Positions 37,528-46,142 of a stretch of 64,000 bases of DNA are shown here, one piece after another (within the stretch, counting starts at the first letter, position 1; each line of letters opens with the position of its first letter). The stretch is from Pseudomonas sp. 10S4 (GTDB taxonomy: Bacteria > Pseudomonadota > Gammaproteobacteria > Pseudomonadales > Pseudomonadaceae). Location: assembly GCF_034344865.1 (NCBI RefSeq), contig NZ_CP133774.1, positions 4,712,001-4,776,000 of the forward strand, written 5' to 3'. A model generated the notes under the pieces. It saw nothing but the letters and a program-made list of their open reading frames with translations, was not told where the DNA came from and made no database searches. The translations under genes and the position numbers were made by a program.

Positions 37528-37932
37528 ATGACAAAGGACAAGTTGCTGGCCATGCCGGCGGATGACTACATGAATGCCGAGCAACATGCTTTTTTCTTCG
37601 AGCTGTTGCAGAACATGAAAGTCGAAACCCACGAGCGCATCGAGCAGAACCGCATCGCCATCGAAAGCCTGGACACCCCGGCTGACCCGGCCGACGCTGC
37701 TTCTGTTGAAGAAGAGCGTACCTGGCTGGTCAACGCGATCGATCGCGACCAGCGCATGCTGCCTCAGTTGGAACAGGCTCTGGAACGCATCAAAGAAGAC
37801 AGCTTTGGCTGGTGCGATGACAGCGGCGAGGCCATTGGCCTGAAACGCCTGCTGATCAGCCCGACCACCAAGTACTGCATCGAAGCTCAAGAGCGTCACG
37901 AACAGATCGACAAGCACCAGCGTCAGGCCTGA
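37528..37932 (+). CDS. dksA2: DksA/TraR-type RNA polymerase regulator lacking the full zinc finger
   Basis: A 134-residue DksA-like protein expected to act in the RNA polymerase secondary channel with ppGpp. N-terminal segment MPADDYMNAEQHAFFFELL, a coiled coil of about residues 30-100 with the acidic tip region (ESLDTPADPADAAS), and a C-terminal globular part FGWCDDSGEAIGLKRLL ... TTKYCIEAQERHE. The two CxxC pairs of DksA are here CxxS and CxxA, so zinc cannot be bound in the usual way; this is the form called DksA2 or C-minus in Pseudomonas, a zinc-independent stand-in. I see no Zur-type box in the leader. Confidence 0.82.
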   Translation: MTKDKLLAMPADDYMNAEQHAFFFELLQNMKVETHERIEQNRIAIESLDTPADPADAASVEEERTWLVNAIDRDQRMLPQLEQALERIKEDSFGWCDDSGEAIGLKRLLISPTTKYCIEAQERHEQIDKHQRQA

Positions 37933-37946
37933 TTCAGTAGCGCCGC

Positions 37947-38005
37947 AATCGCGGGCAAGCCTTGCTCCTACACACATCTTGTAGGAGCGAGGCTTGCCCG
38001 CGAAG
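37947..38005. repeat. REP pair (class D, GTAGGAGCGAGGCTTGCCCG)
   Basis: Tight inverted pair CGCGGGCAAGCCTTGCTCCTAC / GTAGGAGCGAGGCTTGCCCGCG with a spacer of only about 10 bp, so it can fold as one long hairpin right after the dksA2-like gene and may end its transcript. Confidence 0.9.
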
Positions 38006-38139
38006 CTTTTCGCCGTCCGCAAAACCCGAATACTTCTATTGACCTGCTGCAACATCCGCTACTAACGGACCATAGATAATGGCCCACTAGTGGCGTTTAA
38101 TGCAGTCACAACAAATAGAAGACGCATGGGGTGACGAAG

Positions 38140-39744
38140 ATGACGAGAGACGGATCTCTGGTTGGGGCAGTACCTGCTCCCGTGCCAGCGCTAAAAAACC
38201 TTTGGCTGACGCCCACCTTGCAAAGCATCGCCCTGGTGCTGTTGCTCTGTGGCATCTCCTTGGGCGGTGCATCGCTCTACATCGGCCTGCCCGTGGCCGT
38301 GCTGGTCATCTGGCTGCCGCGCCTGCGCGCGCGCGCGATCCCCGATTCAACCCCTGCCGATGGCTCAAGCGCCATCGCCGAGCTGACCCGCGATCTTTCC
38401 TACACCACCAGTCATAACGCGTTGTCCGCCGCTGGCGTGGCCTATTCAGTCAAGCAGTTGGCCGAGAAGGTGCAATCGCAACTCGATGCAGCCAAGCGGA
38501 TCGTCAGCAACGCCGAAGTGATGATTTCCACCGAACAGGCGACGTCGACACTCAGTCGAGAAGCCTTGAGCGCGGCCAGCGAGGCCCATCAGAGCAGTGC
38601 GGCGGGGCGAACCGAACTGATCGAGTCGATCTCGCGTATGCACCAGCTCAGCCAGCGGGCCAGCGCCAGCCGTGAACTGATCGAAGCCCTGAGCCTGCGC
38701 AGTGACGACATCCAGCGGGTCACCCTGGTGATTCAGTCCATCGCCAGCCAGACCAATCTGCTGGCGCTGAACGCCGCCATCGAAGCCGCGCGCGCCGGGG
38801 AGCACGGTCGCGGGTTTGCCGTGGTGGCGGATGAAGTTCGTGGTCTGGCCGCGCGCACGGCGATGGCGACCGGCGAAGTCGGAGAAATGGTTGCCGACAT
38901 CCAGCAACGCACCGCGCAAGTGGTGGAGCAGATCCGCCAGCTCTCCAGTGATCTGGACGTCGGGGTCAAACAGGTAGAGCACACCGGCCAACATCTGGAA
39001 AATATCGCGCGCCTGGCTGCTGGTGTCGAACACCAGGTCGGCGAAATTGCCCGCGGTGCCGACACCAACCGCGAACAACTGGACAGCCTGTTTCACGCCA
39101 TCGAACAGATGCGCAGCGACCTGGCGATCAGTGATCAGCAGACTCAACGCCTAGCCCAGGCCGCCGTGCAAATGGAAGGTCAGGCCGAAACCATCAGCGA
39201 GCGCTTGGCAGAGGTCGGGCTCGATGACTATCACCAACGGATTTACGACCTCGCCCGCGAAGGCGCGCGCCAGATCGCCGCGCGTTTTGAAGCGGATATC
39301 GATCAGGGGCGTGTCAGCCTCGATGACCTGTTCGATCGCAATTACCAGGCCATTCCCAACACCAGCCCGGCCAAGTTCCAGACCCGCTTCGATCGCTACA
39401 CCGATCAGGTCTTGCCGGCGATTCAGGAACCGCTGCTGCCGCGCCATGAAGGTTTGGTGTTTGCCATCGCCTGCACTCAGCAAGGCTACGTGCCGACTCA
39501 CAACACGGTATTCAGCCAGCCGCTGACCGGTGATGCGCTGGTCGATACCCTGCAAAACCGTACCAAGCGCAAGTTCGCCGACCGCACCGGCATCCGCTGT
39601 GGCAGTCATCAGCAACCGGTGCTGTTGCAGACCTATACCCGCGACACCGGCGAATTGATGCACGATTTATCCGTGCCGATCATGCTCAAGGGCCGGCATT
39701 GGGGTGGATTGCGACTGGGCTATAAGCCGGAAAAGCCGCGCTAG
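38140..39744 (+). CDS. Methyl-accepting chemotaxis protein with C-terminal sensor-like domain
   Basis: A 534-residue chemoreceptor. Residues about 22-60 form two closely spaced membrane segments ([34 protein letters not shown]) with almost no periplasmic loop, so sensing is not periplasmic. The cytoplasmic signalling domain has the hairpin tip [20 protein letters not shown] and [13 protein letters not shown] near residue 210. After it, residues about 360-534 form a PAS/Cache-like domain ([47 protein letters not shown]) at the C-terminus. ATG 38140 is preferred over GTG 38131 because GGGGTG is spaced correctly for it. Confidence 0.88.
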   Translation: MTRDGSLVGAVPAPVPALKNLWLTPTLQSIALVLLLCGISLGGASLYIGLPVAVLVIWLPRLRARAIPDSTPADGSSAIAELTRDLSYTTSHNALSAAGVAYSVKQLAEKVQSQLDAAKRIVSNAEVMISTEQATSTLSREALSAASEAHQSSAAGRTELIESISRMHQLSQRASASRELIEALSLRSDDIQRVTLVIQSIASQTNLLALNAAIEAARAGEHGRGFAVVADEVRGLAARTAMATGEVGEMVADIQQRTAQVVEQIRQLSSDLDVGVKQVEHTGQHLENIARLAAGVEHQVGEIARGADTNREQLDSLFHAIEQMRSDLAISDQQTQRLAQAAVQMEGQAETISERLAEVGLDDYHQRIYDLAREGARQIAARFEADIDQGRVSLDDLFDRNYQAIPNTSPAKFQTRFDRYTDQVLPAIQEPLLPRHEGLVFAIACTQQGYVPTHNTVFSQPLTGDALVDTLQNRTKRKFADRTGIRCGSHQQPVLLQTYTRDTGELMHDLSVPIMLKGRHWGGLRLGYKPEKPR

Positions 39745-39863
39745 ACACCTGATTGTTACCGGTTGTGCAACGAACCTGTGCACGGCGCTTGCTGTTTCCT
39801 CACGAAAGAACTCATTACTCTGCCTATATAGTTAGGTGGCTAATGAAAATTCGAGAGGTCAGC

Positions 39864-40067
39864 ATGCAAAGTAAAGTCGATGTTGCGGTGATGATCGGCA
39901 GCGGTGTGCCTGCCTGTTTGCGCGCAATGGGGCAGAGTGTTTGCTGGGTCGTGCTACTGAATGGCGAGCGCCGGGGGACGGCGTTTTCCAGTCGCGATGA
40001 AGCCGAAGAGTGCAGGGCTGCCTGGCTGGCGCAACTGAGTGTCGAGCGACCTGACAGCCTGCATTGA
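39864..40067 (+). CDS. Small conserved hypothetical protein (67 residues)
   Basis: Starts MQSKVDVAVMIGSGVPACLR with GAGAGGTC as ribosome site; the middle CWVVLLNGERRGTAFSSRDEAEECRAAWLAQ resembles a short strand-helix unit often seen in Pseudomonas small proteins. Contains three cysteines. No function can be assigned. It is convergent with the DUF2789 gene, 9 bp apart. Confidence 0.6.
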   Translation: MQSKVDVAVMIGSGVPACLRAMGQSVCWVVLLNGERRGTAFSSRDEAEECRAAWLAQLSVERPDSLH

Positions 40068-40076
40068 CTGCCCGGG

Positions 40077-40316
40077 CTAGTGAGTCTGATGCATGCGCAG
40101 GTTCAGGTCGTCGACCACCCGCGCCCAATCGGCATCTTCACGCAGTTGTTCTTTGAGAAAACCGGCCTGTTGCGGGGTCCAGAATTCGGCATCGATCAGT
40201 TTTTTGTCGTCGGCCATGGGTGAGTGGCTGGCGATGAAATCGTCGATGGCCTTCTCGCTGGAGTCCAGGCCGAGCTGATCGAACAAGCCTTTCAAGTCGT
40301 GTGTAGGTGAATCCAT
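40077..40316 (-). CDS. DUF2789 protein
   Basis: A 79-residue helical protein of the DUF2789 family, function unknown. Family blocks: MDSPTHDLKGLFDQLGLDSS, IDDFIASHSP, LIDAEFWTPQQAGFLKEQL, DADWARVVDDLNLRMH. Two in-frame ATG codons lie 6 bp apart; AAGGAG touches the first, so ATG 40316 with a 6-bp spacing is the probable start. Confidence 0.88.
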   Translation of the reverse strand: MDSPTHDLKGLFDQLGLDSSEKAIDDFIASHSPMADDKKLIDAEFWTPQQAGFLKEQLREDADWARVVDDLNLRMHQTH

Positions 40317-40446
40317 CTTCATCTCCTTGCGGGTCGCGTCGAATGCGAAATCTGAGGTGCGGCTTCAATGCATCTGAGGGAGCCGCGCTTCAGGAGTTCG
40401 ATAGCGATGGTCAAAAGCAGGAGTGAGCATAGACTGCAAACCGGAG

Positions 40447-40743
40447 TCAGACTTTCAATGCACCTTCATCGACCGCCAGCTTCAGGGCCTTGGCGGCTTC
40501 CTGGGCAGCGATGGCCGCAACGTCCGAGGTCTTGAACCAGCGATCCTTCTCGACCTGGTGATAGGTCACGGTGTTCAAGGGTGGTTTGGCGCGCATGATA
40601 ATGACAGCCTGGAATTCGCCTTCGACCTCTCTGGCTTCGCCCCGGATAAAAAATTCGCCGATATCAAATTCCGTCACGTAGCAGCCTTCCCTTGGAAATA
40701 GTCTGTTGTAGTGAAAGCCGTCCGCCGAGGGGACGGGTTTCAT
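40447..40743 (-). CDS. Conserved hypothetical protein (98 residues)
   Basis: Starts MKPVPSADGFHYNRLFPREG and continues with alternating strands and a C-terminal helix (DVAAIAAQEAAKALKLAVDEG). No signal peptide or motif recognised. An in-frame extension up to 41055 overlaps the next gene out of frame and has an unlikely composition, so ATG 40743 is chosen. Function unknown. Confidence 0.6.
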   Translation of the reverse strand: MKPVPSADGFHYNRLFPREGCYVTEFDIGEFFIRGEAREVEGEFQAVIIMRAKPPLNTVTYHQVEKDRWFKTSDVAAIAAQEAAKALKLAVDEGALKV

Positions 40744-40825
40744 GGGGCGCGCAGTATGGCAGTAGTTGCCCGCCGACGGCTGAGTTAAGTCGTCGGCATG
40801 ACGAAACGTCATTTGATGCTCGGCG

Positions 40826-41074
40826 TCAGGTACGCGCTGCCAGAGAGCGGGCGAGGGCGCAGGCTTCGTTATGGTCGGTGCGGAAACCTCTGACGCGACC
40901 GGTGGCGGTTTCCTTGATGTGGAAGAATGACTTGCCGGCCGGTACCACCTGAAAACGCGGCAGGGCAAGCGCTTGAAGGGGCAGGGCATGGGCCTGAAAC
41001 AGCAGCGGGTGCAGGGGCGCAAGGTGGTTTGTTTGAGGCGTTGAGTGATTTGCAAAGTGGGTCATCGTGCACAT
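40826..41074 (-). CDS. Small conserved hypothetical protein (82 residues)
   Basis: Begins MCTMTHFANHSTPQTNHLAP; the second half PRFQVVPAGKSFFHIKETATG and VRGFRTDHNEACALARSLA looks like a compact beta-beta-alpha unit. AAGGA lies 8 bp before ATG 41074. It lies 82 bp upstream of the previous gene on the same strand. Function unknown. Confidence 0.55.
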   Translation of the reverse strand: MCTMTHFANHSTPQTNHLAPLHPLLFQAHALPLQALALPRFQVVPAGKSFFHIKETATGRVRGFRTDHNEACALARSLAART

Positions 41075-41504
41075 AAGAAGTCCTTTTCCTGTTTTTACCG
41101 ACGTGTGTGCGTCGTTTTGAGTAGTCGGGTTGAGCATCGCTGCTCTAGAATCGCCATCAGTGGTTGGCGATTGGTAGCCATCTAAAGCAATTTTTTACGG
41201 GCGATATGTCGGAAAAGTGCTTTTCTTGAAGCGTTTTTTCCCTAAAGTTAGTAGTCCGGCTTTTCTGGTCCCCAGAAGGATGTTTTCCTTCAACTTCTGG
41301 CGAACGTCAGGGAGGACGGCGCGAGTGACAATCCAGTAATCTTACTTACCTCGCGATGGATGAGCGCTCTGCTCAATCCAGGATTTCAACTCGGCTCATT
41401 CGGCAACACATTCGCCATGGCCGCTTTTTTCTGCTGTGCGTTTTTCCTGCGTACAGCATCATTTTCGATGTGGGGATGTTTCCTTGGCAGTAAGTAATCT
41501 TGAT

Positions 41505-41954
41505 ATGCATGCGTTGTTCGTACTGGGTGATTTGCGTGCAAAGTTGGTTAAACAGTTTCAGTCGCGTTTTGTCTATGTCACCGAACAGAACGCGGAAGGC
41601 ATTTACATTGCCGAAATCGATACCGAAGCCGCCCTGGTGGTGGACGACAAACCTGGCCTTAAACTCAAGGTCGGCGATCATTTCAGCGCCTCGGTATTAC
41701 CCAGCCGCGAAGGCGGCAAACTGGACATCAAGTTCCGCGAAATCAAACTGACCGTTTACGGCTTGGGTGACTATGCGTTTGTGACGACAGCTGACGGTCA
41801 CGGCATTGTGTTCAAGGAAGGTCATAGCGTGGTGATGGTGTTCGCCGCCCACGAGCAGTTGCAGGAAGGCCTGACCAAAACCCTGAAAGCCGTGACGGCC
41901 AAGGCTGCCAAGTGGCGCAAGGGTGAACTGGTGACCTTCAAGGCCAGCGAGTAA
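41505..41954 (+). CDS. Conserved hypothetical protein (149 residues)
   Basis: Soluble protein starting MHALFVLGDLRAKLVKQFQS and rich in beta strands (FVYVTEQNAEGIYIAEIDTE, DHFSASVLPSREGG), ending with a basic helix (LKAVTAKAAKWRKGELVTFK). No domain recognised. An upstream TTG in the same frame is possible. The stop overlaps the start of the next gene (TAATG), so the pair is coupled. The 350-bp stretch before it (41138-41504) has a CCAGAAG/CTTCTGG hairpin near 41270-41300 and no gene. Confidence 0.65.
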   Translation: MHALFVLGDLRAKLVKQFQSRFVYVTEQNAEGIYIAEIDTEAALVVDDKPGLKLKVGDHFSASVLPSREGGKLDIKFREIKLTVYGLGDYAFVTTADGHGIVFKEGHSVVMVFAAHEQLQEGLTKTLKAVTAKAAKWRKGELVTFKASE

Positions 41955-42157
41955 TGCCGCTGACCCGCGCCGATTTCCACGAGCAGAACCTCGCCAGTGC
42001 GCAAGCCGAGGCCCAGCGCCTTTTCGCACAAAAGGCTGTTCTGCAAGGCGGTTGGCTGACTTGGGTGGCTTCACAGCTCTACACCTTGCGTCCGGCGGAG
42101 TACGCCAGCATGGTGCGAAGGGAGCTTGCGTGCTTGCAGCAACCTTCTGAAAAATAA
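41954..42157 (+). CDS. Small hypothetical protein coupled to the preceding gene (67 residues)
   Basis: Begins MPLTRADFHEQNLASAQAEA, a helix-rich peptide with QRLFAQKAVLQGGWLTWVAS and a C-terminal MVRRELACL. Its ATG overlaps the stop of the previous gene, a strong sign of coupled translation and of a shared task. Function unknown. Confidence 0.6.
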   Translation: MPLTRADFHEQNLASAQAEAQRLFAQKAVLQGGWLTWVASQLYTLRPAEYASMVRRELACLQQPSEK

Positions 42158-42190
42158 TTACGCCCCTCGTTTGCCGCTAAAAAGCAGGAA

Positions 42191-42225
42191 CCTCTACTAC
42201 AGTCAGTTGACTGAGTATTCAGAGG
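42191..42225. promoter_or_regulatory. Nested inverted repeat upstream of the betaine-type binding protein
   Basis: CAGTCA-GT-TGACTG (42200-42213) inside a wider CCTCT / AGAGG pair (42191-42195, 42221-42225), 61 bp before the start codon. It looks like a regulator site or a small hairpin in the leader. Confidence 0.4.
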
Positions 42226-42286
42226 CTTGCGGTCTAGTCTGTCAGGCCATCCTGCTATTGCTGTGAACAGCATGAGGTGCAAAAGC

Positions 42287-43303
42287 ATGAAAGGACTTCG
42301 ACGGTTGCTGGCCGCTACCCTGGCCACGTTCGGTTTGCTCGCTGCGCCGGTCCCGGTATTTGCTGCCCAGGCCCCGATTCACTTCGCCGACCTGAACTGG
42401 GAAAGCGGCAGCCTGATCACCGATATCCTGCGGATCATCGTCGAAAAGGGCTACGGACTGCCGACCGATACCTTGCCGGGAACCACCATCACCCTGGAGA
42501 CCGCCCTGGCCAACAATGACATCCAGGTCATTGGCGAAGAGTGGGCCGGGCGCAGTCCGGTGTGGGTCAAGGCCGAGGCCGAAGGCAAGGTCGCCAGCCT
42601 GGGCGATACGGTGAAGGGCGCCACCGAAGGTTGGTGGGTGCCGGAATACGTGATCAAGGGCGATCCGGCCAAGGGCATCAAGCCGCTGGCGCCGGACCTG
42701 CACAGTGTCAGCGACCTGCCGCGCTACAAGGATGTGTTCAGTGACCCCGAAACCCCGGGCAAGGGGCGCTTTCTCAACAGCCCGATCGGCTGGACCTCCG
42801 AAGTGGTCAACAAGCAAAAACTGACGGCCTATGGGTTGAACGACAGTTATGTGAATTTCCGCAGCGGCTCGGGTGCCGCGCTGGACGCGGAAATCACCTC
42901 GTCGATCCGTCGTGGCAAGCCGGTTCTGTTTTATTACTGGTCACCGACGCCGTTGCTCGGGCGCTTCAAGCTGATTCAGCTGGAAGAGCCGCCGTTTGAC
43001 GCCGAAGCCTGGAAAACCCTGACCGACGCCGACAACCCGAATCCGAAGCCGACCCGTTCGTTGGCCTCGAAACTGTCGATTGGGGTGTCCACGTCGTTTC
43101 AGAAGCAGTACCCAGAGGTCGCCGCATTCTTCAGCAAGGTCGATTTGCCGATTGGACCGTTGAACAAGGCCCTGGCCGAGATGAGTGAAAAGCACACCGC
43201 TCCGCGTCAGGCTGCCGAGGCATTTATGAAGATGCATACGGAGGTTTGGCAGGCGTGGGTGCCGAAGGATGTGGCGGATAAAGTTACCGCCAGCCTTCAG
43301 TGA
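42287..43303 (+). CDS. Glycine betaine/choline-type ABC substrate-binding protein
   Basis: A 338-residue periplasmic binding protein of the OpuAC family. Signal peptide MKGLRRLLAATLATFGLLAA with cleavage after FAA near residue 25. Conserved blocks: IHFADLNWESGSLITDILRI, EEWAGRSPVWVKAEAEG, EGWWVPEYVIKGD and KPVLFYYWSPTPLLGRF; the Trp and Tyr residues in these would form the aromatic cage for a quaternary amine. No ATPase or permease gene lies next to it, so it probably serves a shared transporter, as do the stand-alone CaiX and BetX proteins of Pseudomonas. ATG 42287 is chosen from several in-frame starts by the signal peptide. Confidence 0.85.
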   Translation: MKGLRRLLAATLATFGLLAAPVPVFAAQAPIHFADLNWESGSLITDILRIIVEKGYGLPTDTLPGTTITLETALANNDIQVIGEEWAGRSPVWVKAEAEGKVASLGDTVKGATEGWWVPEYVIKGDPAKGIKPLAPDLHSVSDLPRYKDVFSDPETPGKGRFLNSPIGWTSEVVNKQKLTAYGLNDSYVNFRSGSGAALDAEITSSIRRGKPVLFYYWSPTPLLGRFKLIQLEEPPFDAEAWKTLTDADNPNPKPTRSLASKLSIGVSTSFQKQYPEVAAFFSKVDLPIGPLNKALAEMSEKHTAPRQAAEAFMKMHTEVWQAWVPKDVADKVTASLQ

Positions 43304-43307
43304 ACAT

Positions 43308-43427
43308 TGTGGCGAGGGGCTTGCCCCGCTCGGCTGCGCAGCAGTCGTAAACACTGAAAACGCGGTGCGACTGAACAAATGCCGGGGCCGCTTCGCAGCC
43401 CAACGGGGCAAGCCCCCTCGCCACAGG
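43308..43427. repeat. REP pair (class B variant)
   Basis: Inverted GTGGCGAGGGGCTTGCCCCG copies about 75 bp apart between two convergent genes (binding protein and TonB receptor). Confidence 0.9.
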
Positions 43428-43439
43428 TATTTGCAGGTT

Positions 43440-45572
43440 TTAGAACTTCGTCTGTACGGCTAACTCGAAGGTGCGCGGTGTGCCGAGGTAATACGCCGGC
43501 GAAACATGCGCAAACTCGGCATACACCTCGTTGGTCAGGTTACGCACCCGGCCGGTGACGGTGGTGTGCCGGTCGACCTTGTAGCTCAGGAAACTCCCGA
43601 GCAACGTATAGGACGGCACGGTCATGGTGTTGGCGCTGTCGGCAAACACCGAGGCGACGTACCGCGCATCGACGCCGCCCTGCCATTGCGGCGCGAAATC
43701 GTAGGTCAGCCACAGGTTGCCGACCCGATCCGGCACGTTAGTCGGCGTGTTGCCCTTGCGTGAGACCACCACGCCAGCGGCGTTCTTCTCGGTGAACTCG
43801 TCGTATTGCGCATCGACCCAGGCGAAGTTGCCTTCGGCCAACAACTTGTCGGTGATCCTGAAGGAGGTCGCCAACTCGATGCCTTTGGATGTTTGCTGAC
43901 CCACCGGGATACTTTGGGTCGGGTCCAGCGGATCGGTCACGGCAAAATCCTTACGCTCAATCGTGTACGCTGCCACCGTCGCCGAGCCGCGACCGTCCAG
44001 ATAATCGAATTTGCTGCCGACTTCCCACTGCTTGCCGGTGGACACGTCAAAGTCCTGCGTGCCGCTGGGCTGTTCGGCGGCGGTGCTGTACTGCACGTAG
44101 ACGTTGGCTGTGGGAATGATCTGGTAGGTCAGGCCGGCCCGGCCGGTAATCGGCTCCCAACTGCGCTTGATGTGTCGAGGATTGCTGGCGGTCACGGCCC
44201 GGTGATTGGTCACGTCCAGGTCGATGTCGTCGTAACGCAGGCCGGTCAGCAGCGCCAGTTTGTCGGTCAATGCGAGTCGGTTTTCGACGAACAGGGCTTT
44301 GGTGGTGACCTCATTGGTCTTGTCGCTGACCCGTTCTGGATTTGTGCCCGGGATGTCGTAGAAGTGCCCCGGCTGGAAGTTGTTCGGGTCGACGCTGCTG
44401 GTGCCTTTGACGTTCAGCGGCGAGTTGGTGGTCTGGTTGACCTTGTACTCGAAGCCGCCGGACCAAGTGGTGTCCAGGCCCAGCAGGGTATTGTCGTGGC
44501 GCAGCTCGAACTGGTTGCCGTTTTGCTCACCCTGATGCCGAACCTGATACGCCGTGGAGCGATTCACCGCGCTGTTGTCGGCGTTGTACTGATAGGTTTC
44601 GAGGTTGCGGTAATCGCGCTGGCTGTCGAGGTGGTAAAGCGTGTTGCGCAGCGTCGTGCTGTCGTTGATTCGGTAGTCGATGATCGAGCGAACCCAGATC
44701 GTGCGCTGTTCGTAGCGCCCGTCTTCGACGTTGTAGTTGTTGAATCGGTTGTGTTTGTCGATCTTCAGCTCGCCAGCCTTGGGATTGAGCACCGGAGTGC
44801 CCCAATAAGGACTGTCCTCATGTTCGTCCTGATATTCCAGGGCCAGGGTGTGGGACAGGTTTGGCGTCAGGTCGCTGAGCAACGAAAACGCCACACTCCA
44901 GGCATCTCGCTCCTGACGGTCGATGTAGCCGTTGCTGGTGTTGTGGCTGACGTCGAGTCGCGCGTAGTGCTGCACGTCCGCGCCGGCTTCGCTGAGGGCG
45001 TGGTTGAGGCCGAATGCGGTCTCGGTGGTGTCGTAGCTGCCGTAGCTGACCCGACCTTCGACCGCTTGCTCCTCGCGGGTGGCCAGTTTGGTCACGTAAT
45101 TCAACGAGCCACCCACGGAACCAGCGCCATTGATCAGCGACGACGGGCCGCCCACCAGTTCGACCCGATCATAAATCCACGCGTCCACGGGGCGAGCCAA
45201 GCCGCCCGATACGTTGATGCCATTGAACATCTGGGTGATCTGGTTGCTGGTAAAACCGCGATAGGACACAAACCCGCCAAAACCCGGCGGTGCACTGGCA
45301 TTCACGCCGGGCAGGGTGTTGGCGGCGTCCTGGAAGTTCTGCGCGCCGTGGCGCTCAATATCGTTGTGATTGGCGATGGCCACTGACGCCGGGGTTTCGC
45401 GTACGCTCAGGCCCAGCCTGGAGGCCGTACCGCTGGATTGGTCAAGGCTCAGCCCCGGTTCGGCATTGGCCTCGCCATCAATGGTGATTGGCGCCAGATC
45501 GACGGTGGATTGCGCCCAGGTGTTAACGGACAGGCAGCCGAACAGGCTGGCCAAAAGAGGAAGGTGTTTCAT
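43440..45572 (-). CDS. TonB-dependent outer-membrane receptor
   Basis: A 710-residue beta-barrel receptor of the siderophore type. Signal peptide MKHLPLLASLFGCLSVNTWA, then a TonB-box-like start (VDLAPITID), the plug domain (RETPASVAIANHNDIERHGA, ANTLPGVNASAPPGFG, YRGFTSN, DRVELVGGPSSLINGAGSVG) to about residue 170, and a 22-strand barrel ending in aromatic F (FELAVQTKF). Complete length. The ligand is not readable; the adjacent DUF2946 gene 86 bp upstream on the same strand resembles arrangements with copper or iron receptors in Pseudomonas. I found no convincing Fur box. Confidence 0.9.
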   Translation of the reverse strand: MKHLPLLASLFGCLSVNTWAQSTVDLAPITIDGEANAEPGLSLDQSSGTASRLGLSVRETPASVAIANHNDIERHGAQNFQDAANTLPGVNASAPPGFGGFVSYRGFTSNQITQMFNGINVSGGLARPVDAWIYDRVELVGGPSSLINGAGSVGGSLNYVTKLATREEQAVEGRVSYGSYDTTETAFGLNHALSEAGADVQHYARLDVSHNTSNGYIDRQERDAWSVAFSLLSDLTPNLSHTLALEYQDEHEDSPYWGTPVLNPKAGELKIDKHNRFNNYNVEDGRYEQRTIWVRSIIDYRINDSTTLRNTLYHLDSQRDYRNLETYQYNADNSAVNRSTAYQVRHQGEQNGNQFELRHDNTLLGLDTTWSGGFEYKVNQTTNSPLNVKGTSSVDPNNFQPGHFYDIPGTNPERVSDKTNEVTTKALFVENRLALTDKLALLTGLRYDDIDLDVTNHRAVTASNPRHIKRSWEPITGRAGLTYQIIPTANVYVQYSTAAEQPSGTQDFDVSTGKQWEVGSKFDYLDGRGSATVAAYTIERKDFAVTDPLDPTQSIPVGQQTSKGIELATSFRITDKLLAEGNFAWVDAQYDEFTEKNAAGVVVSRKGNTPTNVPDRVGNLWLTYDFAPQWQGGVDARYVASVFADSANTMTVPSYTLLGSFLSYKVDRHTTVTGRVRNLTNEVYAEFAHVSPAYYLGTPRTFELAVQTKF

Positions 45573-45658
45573 CGATGAATCCTGAATTCTTGACTAGGAA
45601 ACAGCGCACAGGCAAACGCCACGCGTAGGCGAAGTGGGCTGATCGGAAAGACGAAAAA

Positions 45659-46048
45659 TCAGGCGAAAGGTGGGGCGCGAGGGTTGGCCGAAGGCCAGGT
45701 GTGGCGGGCAGGAAGGTCGATGCTGGCAACGGCGGCCAGCGGCGGGCTGTGTTGTTGCGGGAGAATCGCCAGGGTCAGGCTGGAGTTGAGCGCCGGGCCC
45801 ATGCCGCCGGTGGAGCACAGCGGGCAACCGAACGCCTTGGACAGGGTCGGCAGCTTTTCCTCGGAGGTGTTCGACGAGGCTGGCGCCTGAGTTGCCGGGT
45901 CCACGCGAACAACAACTGGCCGCCGAGGCCGTCGTAGTTGCATCCCGACCATTTGCCCATGACCGATGCTGCAGGCGAACACGTTGAACAGGACGCAGCA
46001 ATAAAGCATCCAGGCCATCAATGTGCGATCAGTTCGGGCGAATCTCAT
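45659..46048 (-). CDS. DUF2946 protein
   Basis: A 129-residue membrane-anchored or exported protein. N-terminal hydrophobic segment (LMAWMLYCCVLFNVFACSIG), a central part, and the family cysteine pair in FGCPLCSTGG near residue 75, ending in WPSANPRAPPFA, a typical DUF2946 end. Residues 39-48 are an odd Arg/Val-rich stretch (RRPRRPVVVR) where relatives have a Gly-rich GLGGQ-like segment; the neighbouring frame encodes DGLGGQ there, which suggests a compensated pair of base changes. Upstream of the TonB receptor in the same direction; a metal-uptake link is likely but inferred. Confidence 0.78.
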   Translation of the reverse strand: MRFARTDRTLMAWMLYCCVLFNVFACSIGHGQMVGMQLRRPRRPVVVRVDPATQAPASSNTSEEKLPTLSKAFGCPLCSTGGMGPALNSSLTLAILPQQHSPPLAAVASIDLPARHTWPSANPRAPPFA

Positions 46049-46142
46049 GGGGCGGCACTTTACCTCGCCGAAGACGAATACCCTTACAAAAAAGTTCAAT
46101 GAAGTTCATCCTGCTGCGACATTTCACGCTGGATGTCTGAAT

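Noticed and set aside
40447..41055. Longer form (202 codons) of the minus-strand gene at 40447
   Set aside because: The N-terminal 100 codons overlap the gene 40826-41074 in another frame and have Pro/Arg/Cys-rich shadow composition; ATG 40743 is the better start.
43806..45386. 526-codon plus-strand frame over the TonB receptor
   Set aside because: Shadow of the real minus-strand gene, which has signal peptide, plug and barrel; high-GC DNA often keeps antisense frames open.
45573..46142. Fur box in front of the TonB receptor and DUF2946 genes
   Set aside because: I looked for a GATAAT-type 19-mer and found only AT-rich sequence with a weak direct repeat; not enough to call.
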